DNA of 64,000 nt from Idiomarina loihiensis (GCF_024584785.1 NZ_CP074112.1:2108001-2172000), one strand, 5' to 3'. Shown: positions 40,117 to 49,484, numbered from the stretch's first letter. Translations and numbers: made by a program. The notes: generated by a model from the letters alone, not told the origin.

Positions 40117-41458
40117 AGATAAACTCCTCGGCATTGCATGGTTGAACAAGTATCGAGCTGATCATCGAGCGATTTTTGCGATTGCTCTACCCATGATCCT
40201 TTCAAATATTGCTGCGCCACTTTTAGGTTTAGTAGATACGGCCATTATCGGGCACTTAGACCACAATATCTACCTTGGTGCCGTTGCGTTGGGTGCGATG
40301 GTGGTCAGCTTTACTTACTTACTCGCTATTTTTTTGCGTATGAGCACCACCGCTGAAGCAGCTCACGCCTTTGGTGCTGGTGACGAACAAGCGATTCGCC
40401 AACTCCTTATTCATGCATTACTTATTTGTATAGGGCTGGGGGTTGTCTTACTTAGCGCTGCGCCTTGGTTGGTCAAGCTAGCTTGGTGGTTGATTCAGCC
40501 CAGTGCCGACTTAGCCGAGTTAGCTGGGCAGTATATTCAAATTCGGCTGCTAGCCGCACCTGCTGCACTGATTAATCTCGCAGTACTCGGGATACTGCTC
40601 GGGCAACAGCGCAGCAAACAAGCGATGAGTCTGATTATTTTAATGAACCTAGTTAACCTTGCGGCTGATGTGGTGCTGGTTATTGGTTTGCAGCTTAATG
40701 TCATCGGCGCTGCTTGGGCCAGTGTGATAGCAGAAAGCACGGTAGCTATGGTCGGTCTGGTGTGGCTACGCCAGTGGCTAATATTACCCAGCAAATGGCG
40801 GATCGAGCCCGCCAAGTTAAAGCAATTTGTGCACATGAATGGCGACATTTTTGTGCGCAGCTTACTGCTGCAGTTGTGTATGGCTACCATGACCGGCTAT
40901 GCGGCTAAATTTGGCACTGTGGTGGTGGCCGCTAATGCCGTATTAATGCAGTTTTTAATGCTCATCTCGCTAGGCTTAGATGGTATTGCTTATGCCGTTG
41001 AAGCCCTAGTGGGAGCCGCCCGCGGCCGCAAGGATAGGCAGCAAATAAGGCATTGGATGAAACTCACCTTAACTTGGTCGGCACTGTTTGCCCTGGTTTA
41101 TTGTTTGGCTTTTGCCCTGACCGGTAACTGGATTATCACCCAAATCACCCACCTACCCGATGTGATAACTACCGCACAAACCTATTTACCTTGGTTAATT
41201 GCGTTACCGCTACTGGCGCATTGGAGTTATTACTACGACGGGGTCTTTGTTGGGTTAGGGCTAACCCGTGGCATGCGCAACAGTATGGCTATCAGTGCGT
41301 TAGGGGTGTTTTTACCAGCGGTGCTAGTAAGCCAATGGCTCTTAGCAAAAAGTAACGCCAACCACGGACTGTGGTTGGCGTTATCCTTATTTCTATTAGC
41401 TCGTGGAATAACTCAAGCGTACTTATTGCACCGCTATAAAATCATCCATCAAGATTAA
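40100..41458 (+). CDS. DinF-subfamily MATE efflux protein
   Basis: A 452-residue, 12-helix MATE exporter. ALPMILSNIAAPLLGLVDTAIIGHL is the DinF-type first helix. MATE proteins expel drugs or metabolites with Na+ or H+. The start at 40100 overlaps the opposing deacetylase start region by 17 bases; an in-frame TTG at 40142 would remove the overlap, so the N-terminus is uncertain. In E. coli dinF is in the lexA operon; here it is 10 kb away and I found no SOS box. Its 3' end overlaps the DUF4397 remnant. Confidence 0.88.
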   Translation: MINTRIDKLLGIAWLNKYRADHRAIFAIALPMILSNIAAPLLGLVDTAIIGHLDHNIYLGAVALGAMVVSFTYLLAIFLRMSTTAEAAHAFGAGDEQAIRQLLIHALLICIGLGVVLLSAAPWLVKLAWWLIQPSADLAELAGQYIQIRLLAAPAALINLAVLGILLGQQRSKQAMSLIILMNLVNLAADVVLVIGLQLNVIGAAWASVIAESTVAMVGLVWLRQWLILPSKWRIEPAKLKQFVHMNGDIFVRSLLLQLCMATMTGYAAKFGTVVVAANAVLMQFLMLISLGLDGIAYAVEALVGAARGRKDRQQIRHWMKLTLTWSALFALVYCLAFALTGNWIITQITHLPDVITTAQTYLPWLIALPLLAHWSYYYDGVFVGLGLTRGMRNSMAISALGVFLPAVLVSQWLLAKSNANHGLWLALSLFLLARGITQAYLLHRYKIIHQD

Positions 41459-41775
41459 CTGTGGTAACAAACCACCACCATCAGCATCTACTGCTACTGC
41501 GGTGTATACGCCACCACCTACTAAGCTCAGTGATACCGGACCAATAGCTGCGTCTTTGGTACCTGTTGGGTTAAGGTGACCACATAATCGCCCGGAGTTA
41601 AGGCTACATAGCCGGTTGATGCCAGGCTGGCAGAATCAAAAGGTACCGCAGTAAAGACTGGGTCTGCAGCGCTAATATCATCGCTTGCAGTAACGTAGAT
41701 ATCTACCGGACCAGCACTTGGTGAAGCATGTACGATTTGTACTTGAGCTGCAGTCGCAATGCTGCGTGCTAAATC
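41423..41775 (-). pseudogene. DUF4397 protein remnant, frameshifted and 5'-truncated at the IS boundary
   Basis: The minus strand encodes the end of a DUF4397 (beta-sandwich surface protein) domain. One frame reads AAQVQIVHASPSAGPVDIY and on to GDYVVTLT; a -1 shift at the CCC run at 41568-41570 moves the coding into another frame, which continues GTKDAAIGPVSLSLVGGG to LLPQLILMDDFIAVQ and a stop at 41423. The upstream end stops at the IS605 right end, and no 5' half was found beyond the element. The 3' end overlaps dinF by 36 bases. Two lesions make it non-functional. Confidence 0.8.
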
Positions 41776-41930
41776 GTCAAGTGACTGCTCCCCGCCCTAA
41801 GCGCTAAAGCGCCACGGGCGAGGCTTCCAACTTCTCAGGCAGCAACTGGTACGTGACCAGATTGACGCTTGCCTCCATTGGCAGAAACCGACAGTCCTGC
41901 GGCCTTTAATTTTAAAATACCTTGCGCCTT
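41776..41930 (-). ncRNA. Predicted omega-RNA (reRNA) of TnpB
   Basis: In IS200/IS605 elements, TnpB uses an RNA made from the tnpB 3' end plus the element's right end, with the guide taken from the flanking DNA. Here the equivalent is minus-strand sequence from about 41930 to 41776, including the right-end hairpin. The guide would then start with GATTTAGCACGCAGC (41775 downward), inside the DUF4397 remnant. The boundaries are estimates; no transcript evidence. Confidence 0.5.
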
Positions 41931-43025
41931 GATATTTAAGGCTGCATTGATGTCCCGATCACGCTGTGTTGAGCAGGATGGACACTGCCAGTCACGCACG
42001 TTCAGTGACAAGTATTCCAGCTTGTGTCCACAGCAAGAGCAGGTTTTTGAGCTGGCAAACCATTGATCAATTTTAACCAGATGCTTGCCTTGCTCTTTGG
42101 CCTTGTATTCCAGCTTTTGGAGCAAGCCTGACCAACTCGCATCGGCAATGTGCTTGGACAATTTCCTGTTCTTCAGCATGTTTTTGACTTTCAGTGTCTC
42201 GACAATTACCGCTTGGTTTTCGTCAATAACGTGTCGAGACAGCTTGTGCTGAAAATCAGCACGAGCATTCGCCAGGCGCTGATGCGCCTTAGCGAGTTTA
42301 AGTCGGGCTTTTGCACGACCTTTGCTGCCTTTTTTGCAGCGTAATAAGGCTTTTTGTTTACGGCGCAGATTGGCACTGGCTTTCTTCAAAAAGCGTGGAT
42401 TCGGTTTTTTCGTGCCGTTTGAATCTATGGCAATATGTGTTAAACCCATATCCAATCCGAGAACTTGAACAGCATTCAGGCTTTGAATGGGCGCAGGAGC
42501 TTCTTGCCCATCTTCATGCAGTAGCGAGGCATAGTATTTACCTGTCACGGTGCGGGACAGGGTGATGCTTTTCAGTTTTCCTTCAACCTTGCGATGAATA
42601 CGCGCTTTAATGGGCTGCTTTAACTTCGGCACTTTAATCCAGTCATCACCACAATCAACGCTCATGCAATGATAGCTGGACTGCCTGCCGTGCTTGCGCT
42701 TGAACTTGGGATAACGAGAAGGCAGTTTGGGATCAAAGAAATGTTGAAAGGCTTTATCCAGATTGATACATGCCTGCTGGAGTGCAATCGAATCAAAATC
42801 TTTGAGCCAGTGATACTTGCGAGATTTCTTCGCAACAGCCAACAGCGGCTTGAGGTCTTTTTTGGCCTTCAATTTCAGACCGTGACGCTTGTACTGGCTG
42901 CTAATGATGTGCAAAGCCTTGTTATACGCAAAGCGCACAGCACCGAACTGGCGGTTTAAAAATTCCGCCTGCTCAGGTGTGGGATAAATGCGTACTTTCG
43001 TGGCCTTTAACATTTCAGCGCTCAT
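41835..43025 (-). CDS. tnpB: TnpB RNA-guided nuclease (IS605 OrfB family)
   Basis: A 396-residue complete TnpB. The N-terminal HTH_OrfB_IS605 region is KVRIYPTPEQ. The split RuvC active site is D192 (LGLDMGLTHIAID), E276 (AVIVETLKVKNM) and D358 (RDRDINAALNI). A zinc ribbon C329/C332 and C348/C351 lies between. All catalytic residues are present, so it should be an active RNA-guided nuclease that favours element retention. The start may be M1 (43025) or M5. It is divergent from tnpA, with 43 bases between the starts. Confidence 0.93.
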   Translation of the reverse strand: MSAEMLKATKVRIYPTPEQAEFLNRQFGAVRFAYNKALHIISSQYKRHGLKLKAKKDLKPLLAVAKKSRKYHWLKDFDSIALQQACINLDKAFQHFFDPKLPSRYPKFKRKHGRQSSYHCMSVDCGDDWIKVPKLKQPIKARIHRKVEGKLKSITLSRTVTGKYYASLLHEDGQEAPAPIQSLNAVQVLGLDMGLTHIAIDSNGTKKPNPRFLKKASANLRRKQKALLRCKKGSKGRAKARLKLAKAHQRLANARADFQHKLSRHVIDENQAVIVETLKVKNMLKNRKLSKHIADASWSGLLQKLEYKAKEQGKHLVKIDQWFASSKTCSCCGHKLEYLSLNVRDWQCPSCSTQRDRDINAALNIKAQGILKLKAAGLSVSANGGKRQSGHVPVAA

Positions 43026-43068
43026 TGATATAATTCATTCATTATAAGCTATTAAGGTCATATTTCAA

Positions 43069-43497
43069 GTGAGTGTGCATCATAAAGAATTGCTATCAGA
43101 TTACCTTAGAAAACGTCACAGCGTCACCAAGCTGGTTGTTCATCTGGTCTTTACCACCAAGTACCGACGAAAACTGTTCGATGGCTTTATGATTGAGCAG
43201 CTGCGTGAAGCATTTGAGTCTGCTTGCGAGAAACTGGAATGTAACCTGCTGGAAATGGACGGTGAAGAAGATCATGTTCATCTGTTGATGGCCTACCCAC
43301 CGAAACTGGCGATCAGCGTTATGGTGAACAACCTGAAATCGGTTTCATCTCGCCGGATACGTAGACTCAATACCCACGTACCCCGGCAAAGCAAGAGCGC
43401 AGCGCTCTGGTCGCGCTCCTATTTTGCCTGTAGCGCAGGTGGTGCAACGATTGAAACGCTGAAAGAATATGTACAAAGTCAGGCCACACCTGACTAG
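43069..43497 (+). CDS. tnpA: TnpA Y1 HUH transposase (IS200/IS605)
   Basis: A 142-residue transposase with a GTG start (MSVHHKELLSDYLR). The HUH motif is H69-V-H71 in EEDHVHLLM and the nucleophile is probably Y134 in ETLKEYVQSQ. It catalyses single-strand excision and insertion at the hairpin ends. It appears intact. A 7-bp hairpin GAAACGC/GCGTTTC (43497-43503 with 43507-43513) lies immediately after the last codon. Confidence 0.93.
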   Translation: MSVHHKELLSDYLRKRHSVTKLVVHLVFTTKYRRKLFDGFMIEQLREAFESACEKLECNLLEMDGEEDHVHLLMAYPPKLAISVMVNNLKSVSSRRIRRLNTHVPRQSKSAALWSRSYFACSAGGATIETLKEYVQSQATPD

Positions 43498-43560
43498 AAA
43501 CGCTTCGCGTTTCCCGCTTATATCCCCGCCCGATTGGGCGAGGGTTTACGCGGGTTTTGC

Positions 43561-43650
43561 TAATTACGCAGGAAATTTCAGGATAGGATCACATTTCTTT
43601 CATCTAATTGTTCAAAAAGAACGCAAAGATAAGGTAAAGACCCGTTTTTC
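43561..43650. other. Spacer between IS element and nfuA
   Basis: An AT-rich stretch of about 90 bases without a reading frame. It contains a weak GTTC-A5-GAAC hairpin (43610-43622). No continuation of the DUF4397 gene could be found here on either strand, so the 5' part of that gene has been lost or lies elsewhere. Confidence 0.4.
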
Positions 43651-44235
43651 TTAGTAGTACGAGTGTTCACCCGCTTGGTGCTCGGTCGCATCTTTCACGC
43701 CGGTAAGTTCACCAGGAAAACGTTGCAGCAGTTCTTTTTCAATGCCTTCTTTTAAAGTGACATCAACCATACTGCAGCCATTGCAACCGCCGCCAAACTG
43801 CAACACGGCAATGCCGTCGTCGGTTATTTGGCTGACTGCCACTTTACCGCCATGGTTAGCCAACTGTGGGTTAACTTCAGATTGAATCACATACTCAACG
43901 CGCTCAATCAGAGGCGCATCGTCAGAAACTTTCTTGGCTTTCGCATTCGGTGCTTTTAGGGTCAGTTGCGAGCCTAAATCTTGCTCTTCAAAATCAATCA
44001 CGGCATCGGTTAAGAAAGGCGCACTACCTGAGTCAACCACCGCATCAAAACCGCTAAATGGTAATACTTCGTCGTCAGCTTCTACCGAGTCTGGTGGGCA
44101 ATAAGATACGCCACATTCTGCTGAAGGCGTGCCCGGGTTAACAACAAATACGCGGATATTGGTGTTATCCGGTTGCTCAGCAAGCAGTTTACGAAAATGA
44201 GCTTGTGCGCTTTCGGTAATACGAATCATGGGCAA
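43651..44235 (-). CDS. nfuA: Fe-S biogenesis protein NfuA
   Basis: A 194-residue Fe-S carrier. The N-terminal degenerate A-type domain (about 1-95) lacks the usual three Cys ligands. The C-terminal Nfu domain has the CxxC cluster site in [22 protein letters not shown]. It holds a 4Fe-4S cluster across a dimer and delivers it to targets such as aconitase, notably under oxidative or iron stress. The length matches E. coli NfuA (191). The gntX/bioH neighbours of E. coli lie 3-4 kb away here. Confidence 0.96.
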   Translation of the reverse strand: MPMIRITESAQAHFRKLLAEQPDNTNIRVFVVNPGTPSAECGVSYCPPDSVEADDEVLPFSGFDAVVDSGSAPFLTDAVIDFEEQDLGSQLTLKAPNAKAKKVSDDAPLIERVEYVIQSEVNPQLANHGGKVAVSQITDDGIAVLQFGGGCNGCSMVDVTLKEGIEKELLQRFPGELTGVKDATEHQAGEHSYY

Positions 44236-44427
44236 ATCACCTCAATACTTTTGAATTACTCGTCGTTGGTAGGTAGCTATAAGCTAGTCGCTACCAAGCT
44301 ATACTTGACTAAATTAGTAGGGTATATCTTATCGCAATTTTTGGGCATTGCATAGTAACCACTGTGGGCATTCGGTTAAGAGTTTGCTAGTTTACAAGAC
44401 TACTTTTGGTTTCAGCAGGAAAATTTC

Positions 44428-47052
44428 ATGCAACGTTTGCTTACTCTATGTGTGCTTTGCTTTATTGCAGTAGCTAGTTTTGCTAGCAATGCTACCAGCT
44501 TAGATGATTATCTTCCCGACGATGTAACTTACAACCCTGATATTCCAACGCCACAGCAGGTACTCGGCTACGAAGTGGGCGAATGGCACGTAAGGCCTGA
44601 ACAGTTGGTTCGTTACATGGAAATTCTTGCGGAAAAGTCCGATCGGTTCAGCCTTGAAGTCACAGGGTATACCCATGAGCGACGCCCACTTTTATTATTA
44701 ACTGTGACCGCCCCAGAAAACCACAGCAATATTGAGCAGTTACGTGATCAACACCTCGCCTTGGCTGATCCTAAACGCAAAGGTAACCCGGATACTGCAC
44801 CGTTAGTCCTCTACATGGGCTACAGCATTCATGGTGATGAACCTAGCGGCAGTAACTCAGCCTTGCTGTATGCCTATTATTTGGCCGCAGCTGAAGGCGA
44901 GAAAATCGAGCGCGTGTTAAAAGATACCATTATCTTGCTTGACCCTGCCTACAACCCTGATGGCTTAGCTCGTTTTGCACAGTGGGCTAATCAGCATAAA
45001 AGCATCAACTTAGTCAGCGATACTCAACATCGTGAGCACGTGCAGCCTACGCCTCGTGGCCGAGTTAACCACTATTGGTTTGACTTAAACCGCGATTGGT
45101 TGTTGTTACAGCATCCTGAGTCACGCGCTCGTATTGCCAATTTCCAAAAATGGAAGCCTAACGTCCTTACCGATTTTCATGAGATGGGCACAGATAGCAC
45201 CTTTTTCTTCCAGCCGGGTATTCCATCACGAAAAAACCCGAATACGCCAGACGAAAACGTACGTCTAACCCAAACTCTGGCGGAGGGTCATGCGGCGGCA
45301 CTGGATGAACAAGGCCGGTTATATTTTACTGAAGAAGCCTTTGATGATTTCTATGTTGGGAAAGGTTCAACTTATCCTGATGTGCAAGGTGCTATCGGTA
45401 TCCTTTTTGAGCAGGCTTCTAGCCGTGGTCATGCCCAAGACTCTATTAATGGCTTATTAGAGTTTCCTTTTACCATTCAAAACCAATTTACCACGTCGTT
45501 AACCAGCATGTATGGCGCTCACGCCAATAAGAAGTGGTTCTTGGATTATCAACAACGTTTTTACGATGACTCGATGGCGGCAGCTAAAAAAGCTGACTTT
45601 AACGGCTATGTGGTAGGTGATGAAACCGACCCCGCGCGGCTACACGAGATGCTTAACATTTTGCGTCAGCACGGCGTTCAGAGTTATGTATTAACCGATG
45701 ATCTAAAACTAAACGGGGTCACTTACCAAGCAGATCATGCTGCTTACATCCCGCTAGAACAACCTCAGTATTTATTGATTCGTGCGATGTTCATGAATCA
45801 GAAGAGCTTTAAAGACAATACTTTCTATGATGTTTCGGCATGGACCCTACCCCATGCGTTTAACCTGAACTGGGCAACCTACGATGGTCGCCGCATCAAA
45901 ATTGCCGACCAAGCGTGGCAACCCACCACCACCCCTAACCATGACTTGGCTGCTGATGCCTACGCTTATGCGTTTGAATGGCACCATTATTTTGCCCCGA
46001 AAACTCTGAACCGGTTATTGCAAGCGGGCATTCATGTGCGTCAAGCAAACCAAGCTTTTACTGCATCGACTAGCGCGGGCGATTATAACTTCACGGCTGG
46101 TACCGTGGTGGTGACTAAAGCCTATCAGCAACAAGATTGGGCTGAAGTACAACAGCAGCTTGCCGCCATTACCGCAGAAACCGGCGTAACAGTGCATGCC
46201 ATCAGCTCGGGTTTAACCCGGCGCGGTATTGACCTTGGTAGCCGTAATTTGGCACCGGTGAAACCTATCCAAGTGATGATGCTAGTAGGTAACGATGCCA
46301 ACATGTACGAAGGCGGCGAAGCTTGGTATTACCTCGATCGCCATGTTGGTGTACCACTTTCGATGGTTGATACGGACCGTTTTGGTGGCGTTGATTTAAG
46401 CCGCTATACGCACATTTTAATGGTCGACGGTCGTTATTCTAACCTGTCTAAGCGAGACGCAGAGCGACTGCAGCAATGGGTGCGCGACGGCGGTGTGGTA
46501 ATTGGCCAACAAAACGGTGCACGTTGGTTAAGTCAGCATGATATTTTGGCGGCCGAATTTGTGAATTCAGATGAGTTTTCGAAGAAGTTTCCAACCGCGG
46601 GACTCACTTTTGCCGACCAAGATCATTTTTACGGTCAGCGCCGCGTAGCCGGAGCTATCTTTGAACTTGAATTAGATGCTACCCATCCGCTTACGTTTGG
46701 CTATCCTCGCGCTACCTTGCCGGTCTTTAAAGACAGCTTAAATGCGATGGTGGTGCCTGAGCAGCCGTTTGTTACCGTGGCAACATACCGTGCTAACGAT
46801 CCACTGTTAGCCGGTTTTGCCGCCTCTCAGAACCGTGAAGTATTGGCAGGTAAAGCAGCAATCATCGCCCATCGTCACGGTCGTGGCCGCGTTATTGCCT
46901 TTACCGATGACATTAACTTCCGTGCCTTCTTCTGGGGCACCGCTAAGTTACTCAGTAATGCTATCTTCTTAGCAGATCAGGTCACTCCTAGCCTGAGCGA
47001 CGAAGAAAATGCTGCCGAGGCTGCCGCTGAAGCGGCTGAAAGTGCTCACTAA
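44428..47052 (+). CDS. Secreted M14-family zinc carboxypeptidase
   Basis: An 874-residue protein with a signal peptide (to about residue 22). The M14 domain supplies zinc ligands H135 and E138 (SIHGDEPSG) and probably H251 (TDFHEMG). The catalytic glutamate is E328 in GILFEQASSRGH, the usual M14 order. The C-terminal half (about 620-870) has a glutamine-amidotransferase-like fold pattern (VMMLVGNDANMYEGGEAWY, THILMVDGRY), a combination seen in marine gammaproteobacterial M14 peptidases. The acidic Glu/Ala tail is low complexity. It interrupts the nfuA-gntX linkage. Likely role: digestion of peptides outside the cytoplasm. Confidence 0.88.
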   Translation: MQRLLTLCVLCFIAVASFASNATSLDDYLPDDVTYNPDIPTPQQVLGYEVGEWHVRPEQLVRYMEILAEKSDRFSLEVTGYTHERRPLLLLTVTAPENHSNIEQLRDQHLALADPKRKGNPDTAPLVLYMGYSIHGDEPSGSNSALLYAYYLAAAEGEKIERVLKDTIILLDPAYNPDGLARFAQWANQHKSINLVSDTQHREHVQPTPRGRVNHYWFDLNRDWLLLQHPESRARIANFQKWKPNVLTDFHEMGTDSTFFFQPGIPSRKNPNTPDENVRLTQTLAEGHAAALDEQGRLYFTEEAFDDFYVGKGSTYPDVQGAIGILFEQASSRGHAQDSINGLLEFPFTIQNQFTTSLTSMYGAHANKKWFLDYQQRFYDDSMAAAKKADFNGYVVGDETDPARLHEMLNILRQHGVQSYVLTDDLKLNGVTYQADHAAYIPLEQPQYLLIRAMFMNQKSFKDNTFYDVSAWTLPHAFNLNWATYDGRRIKIADQAWQPTTTPNHDLAADAYAYAFEWHHYFAPKTLNRLLQAGIHVRQANQAFTASTSAGDYNFTAGTVVVTKAYQQQDWAEVQQQLAAITAETGVTVHAISSGLTRRGIDLGSRNLAPVKPIQVMMLVGNDANMYEGGEAWYYLDRHVGVPLSMVDTDRFGGVDLSRYTHILMVDGRYSNLSKRDAERLQQWVRDGGVVIGQQNGARWLSQHDILAAEFVNSDEFSKKFPTAGLTFADQDHFYGQRRVAGAIFELELDATHPLTFGYPRATLPVFKDSLNAMVVPEQPFVTVATYRANDPLLAGFAASQNREVLAGKAAIIAHRHGRGRVIAFTDDINFRAFFWGTAKLLSNAIFLADQVTPSLSDEENAAEAAAEAAESAH

Positions 47053-47068
47053 GCACCTCTCTTAGCAG

Positions 47069-47731
47069 TTATTCATTGAGCGGTGGATGAGGTTCAGCAA
47101 AAGCGAACGTCCATGCATCCACCGCTTTGGCGCCGCGCTGCTCAATTGCAGCTGCGGCCGCCGATATTGATGCGCCCGTAGTCAGCACATCATCCACCAC
47201 CGCGACCGTGAGCCCGGTCATATTACCAGTGCAATACAGACTGCGCTGCATACTATCCCAACGTTGTGAGGCACTGCTATGATGTTGTTGGGTACCGGTA
47301 TCGTAGAGTCGTCGTAAACCACCACTAATGATCGGCAACTGCAACTGTTCAGCGACCGCCCGCGCCAGCAATCCGGCTTGATTATAACCACGCTTAACCC
47401 AACGCGAATAACTCATCGGCATCGCCATAATCGCATCTGGCCGGGGCTTATCCTGATAGCAATGCAGTACCTGGGCCACCATCAAGGGTGCTAGCACCTG
47501 AGCTAACTCGGGACAACTGTGGAATTTAAAACGATGCACGAGTGAGCGCGTATCTGCTTGCCAGCTCATCGCCGCATACCAGTATCGCCCTTGCGCTCGT
47601 TCGGGTTGCTGACAACGCCATTTTAGGCAGCTCGGCGGTAATCGCGGTAGGTCATACAAACACACCAAACAGAGTCCGCCACCTGTTCGACCAGTTAAAG
47701 ATTGATTACAGAGCCAGCAATAACCTAACAT
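47069..47731 (-). CDS. ComF/GntX family phosphoribosyltransferase-like protein
   Basis: A 220-residue protein with an N-terminal zinc-ribbon-like Cys set (CWLCNQSL then CLVCLYDLP) and a C-terminal PRTase domain with VAVVDDVLTTGAS, the PRPP-binding loop. It corresponds to E. coli GntX and to ComF of competent bacteria, where it is needed for DNA uptake. It is divergent from bioH, as in E. coli, with 41 bases between the starts. Confidence 0.9.
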   Translation of the reverse strand: MLGYCWLCNQSLTGRTGGGLCLVCLYDLPRLPPSCLKWRCQQPERAQGRYWYAAMSWQADTRSLVHRFKFHSCPELAQVLAPLMVAQVLHCYQDKPRPDAIMAMPMSYSRWVKRGYNQAGLLARAVAEQLQLPIISGGLRRLYDTGTQQHHSSASQRWDSMQRSLYCTGNMTGLTVAVVDDVLTTGASISAAAAAIEQRGAKAVDAWTFAFAEPHPPLNE

Positions 47732-47772
47732 AGAGGTCCTTTTTCAAGTGGTTTAAGGTAGCAAGGACACTC

Positions 47773-48570
47773 ATGGTAGACTCAGTTTGGCACGCCGTCA
47801 GGGGCACAGGGACGGATATTGTGGTACTCCATGGCTGGGGTTTGAATGCGAACATATGGACGCCAATTGTCGCTGATTTAGCCAAATTAGGCCGTGTCCA
47901 TCGCCTAGACCTACCCGGCTATGGCGAGTCACCTTGGCCTGCGGACCGCGAACTGACGTTTGCTAATCTGTGTGAACTCACCTTAGCAGCCTTGCCTTCA
48001 CGCTGTCATTTAATCGGCTGGTCTCTTGGCGGCTTAGTAGCAACCCAGATCGCATTGCAAGCTCCAGAACGCCTGCATAGCCTAACCACCGTAGCTTCAT
48101 CGCCTTATTTTCCTGCAACACCTGAATGGCCAGGTATCGAACCGCATATCTTGCATACCTTTGCGAAACAACTGAGCAAAGATTTCAAACGTACGGTGGA
48201 ACGCTTCCTGGCGCTCCAGTCGTTAGGCGCGCCGCACGCCAAAGAAGATATTAAACAGATTAAAGCATGGCTATTTGCCAAACCGATGGCGACCCCTGCG
48301 GTGCTCGATGCCGGTTTAGATATGCTGGCCAGTGTGGATTTGCGCCCGCAGTTGGCACAACTGGCGGTACCTTTATTGCGGGTGTATGGCAAACTAGATG
48401 CGTTAGTGCCGGCCGCAGTAGCTGACCACGTGAGCCAGCTCCTGCCAAGCACTGCGAGCGCACAGCATCAGTATCTGGCGCCACGCTGTAGTCATGCGCC
48501 TTTCATCAGCGACCCGAACGGCTTTATGGCCGCCCTACAACCCTTTTTGCAGCAATACGCGCCCAGTTAA
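47773..48570 (+). CDS. bioH: Pimeloyl-ACP methyl ester carboxylesterase BioH
   Basis: A 265-residue alpha/beta hydrolase with triad Ser84 (GWSLGG), Asp209 (GKLDALVP) and His241 (CSHAPF). The oxyanion region is [10 protein letters not shown]. BioH hydrolyses pimeloyl-ACP methyl ester to release pimeloyl-ACP for biotin synthesis. The gntX-bioH linkage supports the symbol. The stop overlaps the convergent mutM by 4 bases. Confidence 0.93.
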   Translation: MVDSVWHAVRGTGTDIVVLHGWGLNANIWTPIVADLAKLGRVHRLDLPGYGESPWPADRELTFANLCELTLAALPSRCHLIGWSLGGLVATQIALQAPERLHSLTTVASSPYFPATPEWPGIEPHILHTFAKQLSKDFKRTVERFLALQSLGAPHAKEDIKQIKAWLFAKPMATPAVLDAGLDMLASVDLRPQLAQLAVPLLRVYGKLDALVPAAVADHVSQLLPSTASAQHQYLAPRCSHAPFISDPNGFMAALQPFLQQYAPS

Positions 48571-49382
48571 CGCTGACATTGTGGGCAATACACGGTACTA
48601 CGCTGGCCTAAGCGGATTTCTTTCAAGGTGCTCTTGCACTGCATGCAAGCTTTACCGCCGCGCCCGTACACCATCAGTTCTTGCTTGAAGTAACCAGGCT
48701 GACCATCGGCTTGAGTGAAATCTTGCAAGGTAGTGCCGCCTTGTTCAATGGCTCTAGCAAGGGTTTCTTTAATAATGGGCACCAGTCGCTGATAACGTGC
48801 TTTACTGACTTTACCAGCGGCACGTTTAGGATGAATTCCCGCTTTAAACAAAGACTCATTGGCGTAGATGTTCCCTACCCCAACCACCACATGATTATCC
48901 ATAATGAAAGTTTTAATGGCTTGCTGACGACCACGCGAGGCGTTGAACAGATAATCTAGCGTAAAGGCATCGGTTAAGGGTTCTGGCCCCAGCTCGCGCA
49001 GTAAGGGGTGGTCGGCACTAGGATGAGTTGCGCTATACAACCAACAACCGAAGCGCCGGGGGTCGTTAAAACGTAAGCAAAGGCCGGATCCTAGCACCAG
49101 ATCAATATGGTCATGCTTAACAACCAGACTATCTGCGGGTACCACCCGCAAAGCTCCGGACATCCCCAAGTGCACAATCAGGTAGCCCTTCGTGGTGCTA
49201 ATAATCAGGTATTTGGCGCGCCGCTCAACACCTTCGATGGTAGCCCCAGCAACTGTCTCTAAAGAAGCTGGAACCGGCCAGCGTAAGCGTCGATCACGGA
49301 CAATCACCTGGGTAATCTGTTGGCCTGTAAGATGGGGGCTGATACCTAGACGACTAACTTCAACTTCGGGTAATTCTGGCAT
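48567..49382 (-). CDS. mutM: Formamidopyrimidine-DNA glycosylase
   Basis: A 271-residue bifunctional glycosylase/AP lyase that removes 8-oxoguanine. It begins [12 protein letters not shown], with the catalytic Pro2 and Glu3. The H2TH region includes [19 protein letters not shown], and the C-terminal zinc finger has CMQC and CPQC. It usually heads coaD-mutM; here coaD is distant, and mutM is divergent from the 2OG oxygenase gene. Confidence 0.97.
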   Translation of the reverse strand: MPELPEVEVSRLGISPHLTGQQITQVIVRDRRLRWPVPASLETVAGATIEGVERRAKYLIISTTKGYLIVHLGMSGALRVVPADSLVVKHDHIDLVLGSGLCLRFNDPRRFGCWLYSATHPSADHPLLRELGPEPLTDAFTLDYLFNASRGRQQAIKTFIMDNHVVVGVGNIYANESLFKAGIHPKRAAGKVSKARYQRLVPIIKETLARAIEQGGTTLQDFTQADGQPGYFKQELMVYGRGGKACMQCKSTLKEIRLGQRSTVYCPQCQR

Positions 49383-49484
49383 GACTAGACCTCATCAAAA
49401 AATACCGCGCAGCTTGTGTTTATAGCTACGCTATTTTATATTCCCGCTCTTGTTCTACACCACATATTTGCAGTATGTTGAGGC

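Larger units (their letters stand above)
41776..43560 (-). mobile_element. IS200/IS605-family insertion sequence (tnpA + tnpB)
   Basis: The element carries divergent tnpA (plus) and tnpB (minus), both intact. Both ends hold subterminal hairpins with the same arms. Read on the minus strand, the left end (43524-43543) has CCTCGCCC-AAT-CGGGCGGGGA. The right end (about 41783-41823) has CCTCGCCC and GGGCGGGGAG enclosing GGCGCTTTAGCGCT. The right tip ends TCACTTGAC at 41776, the same pentamer as the ISDra2 right cleavage site. The left tip cannot be fixed; 43560 is approximate. There are no inverted terminal repeats or target duplication, as expected for this family. Confidence 0.85.

Noticed and set aside
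42311-42959. Plus-strand open frames opposite tnpB
   Set aside because: Shadows of tnpB, with no motif and no ribosome-binding sites of note.
43561-43650. Missing 5' half of the DUF4397 gene on the far side of the IS element
   Set aside because: Translation of the minus strand here gives stops and no DUF4397-like sequence.
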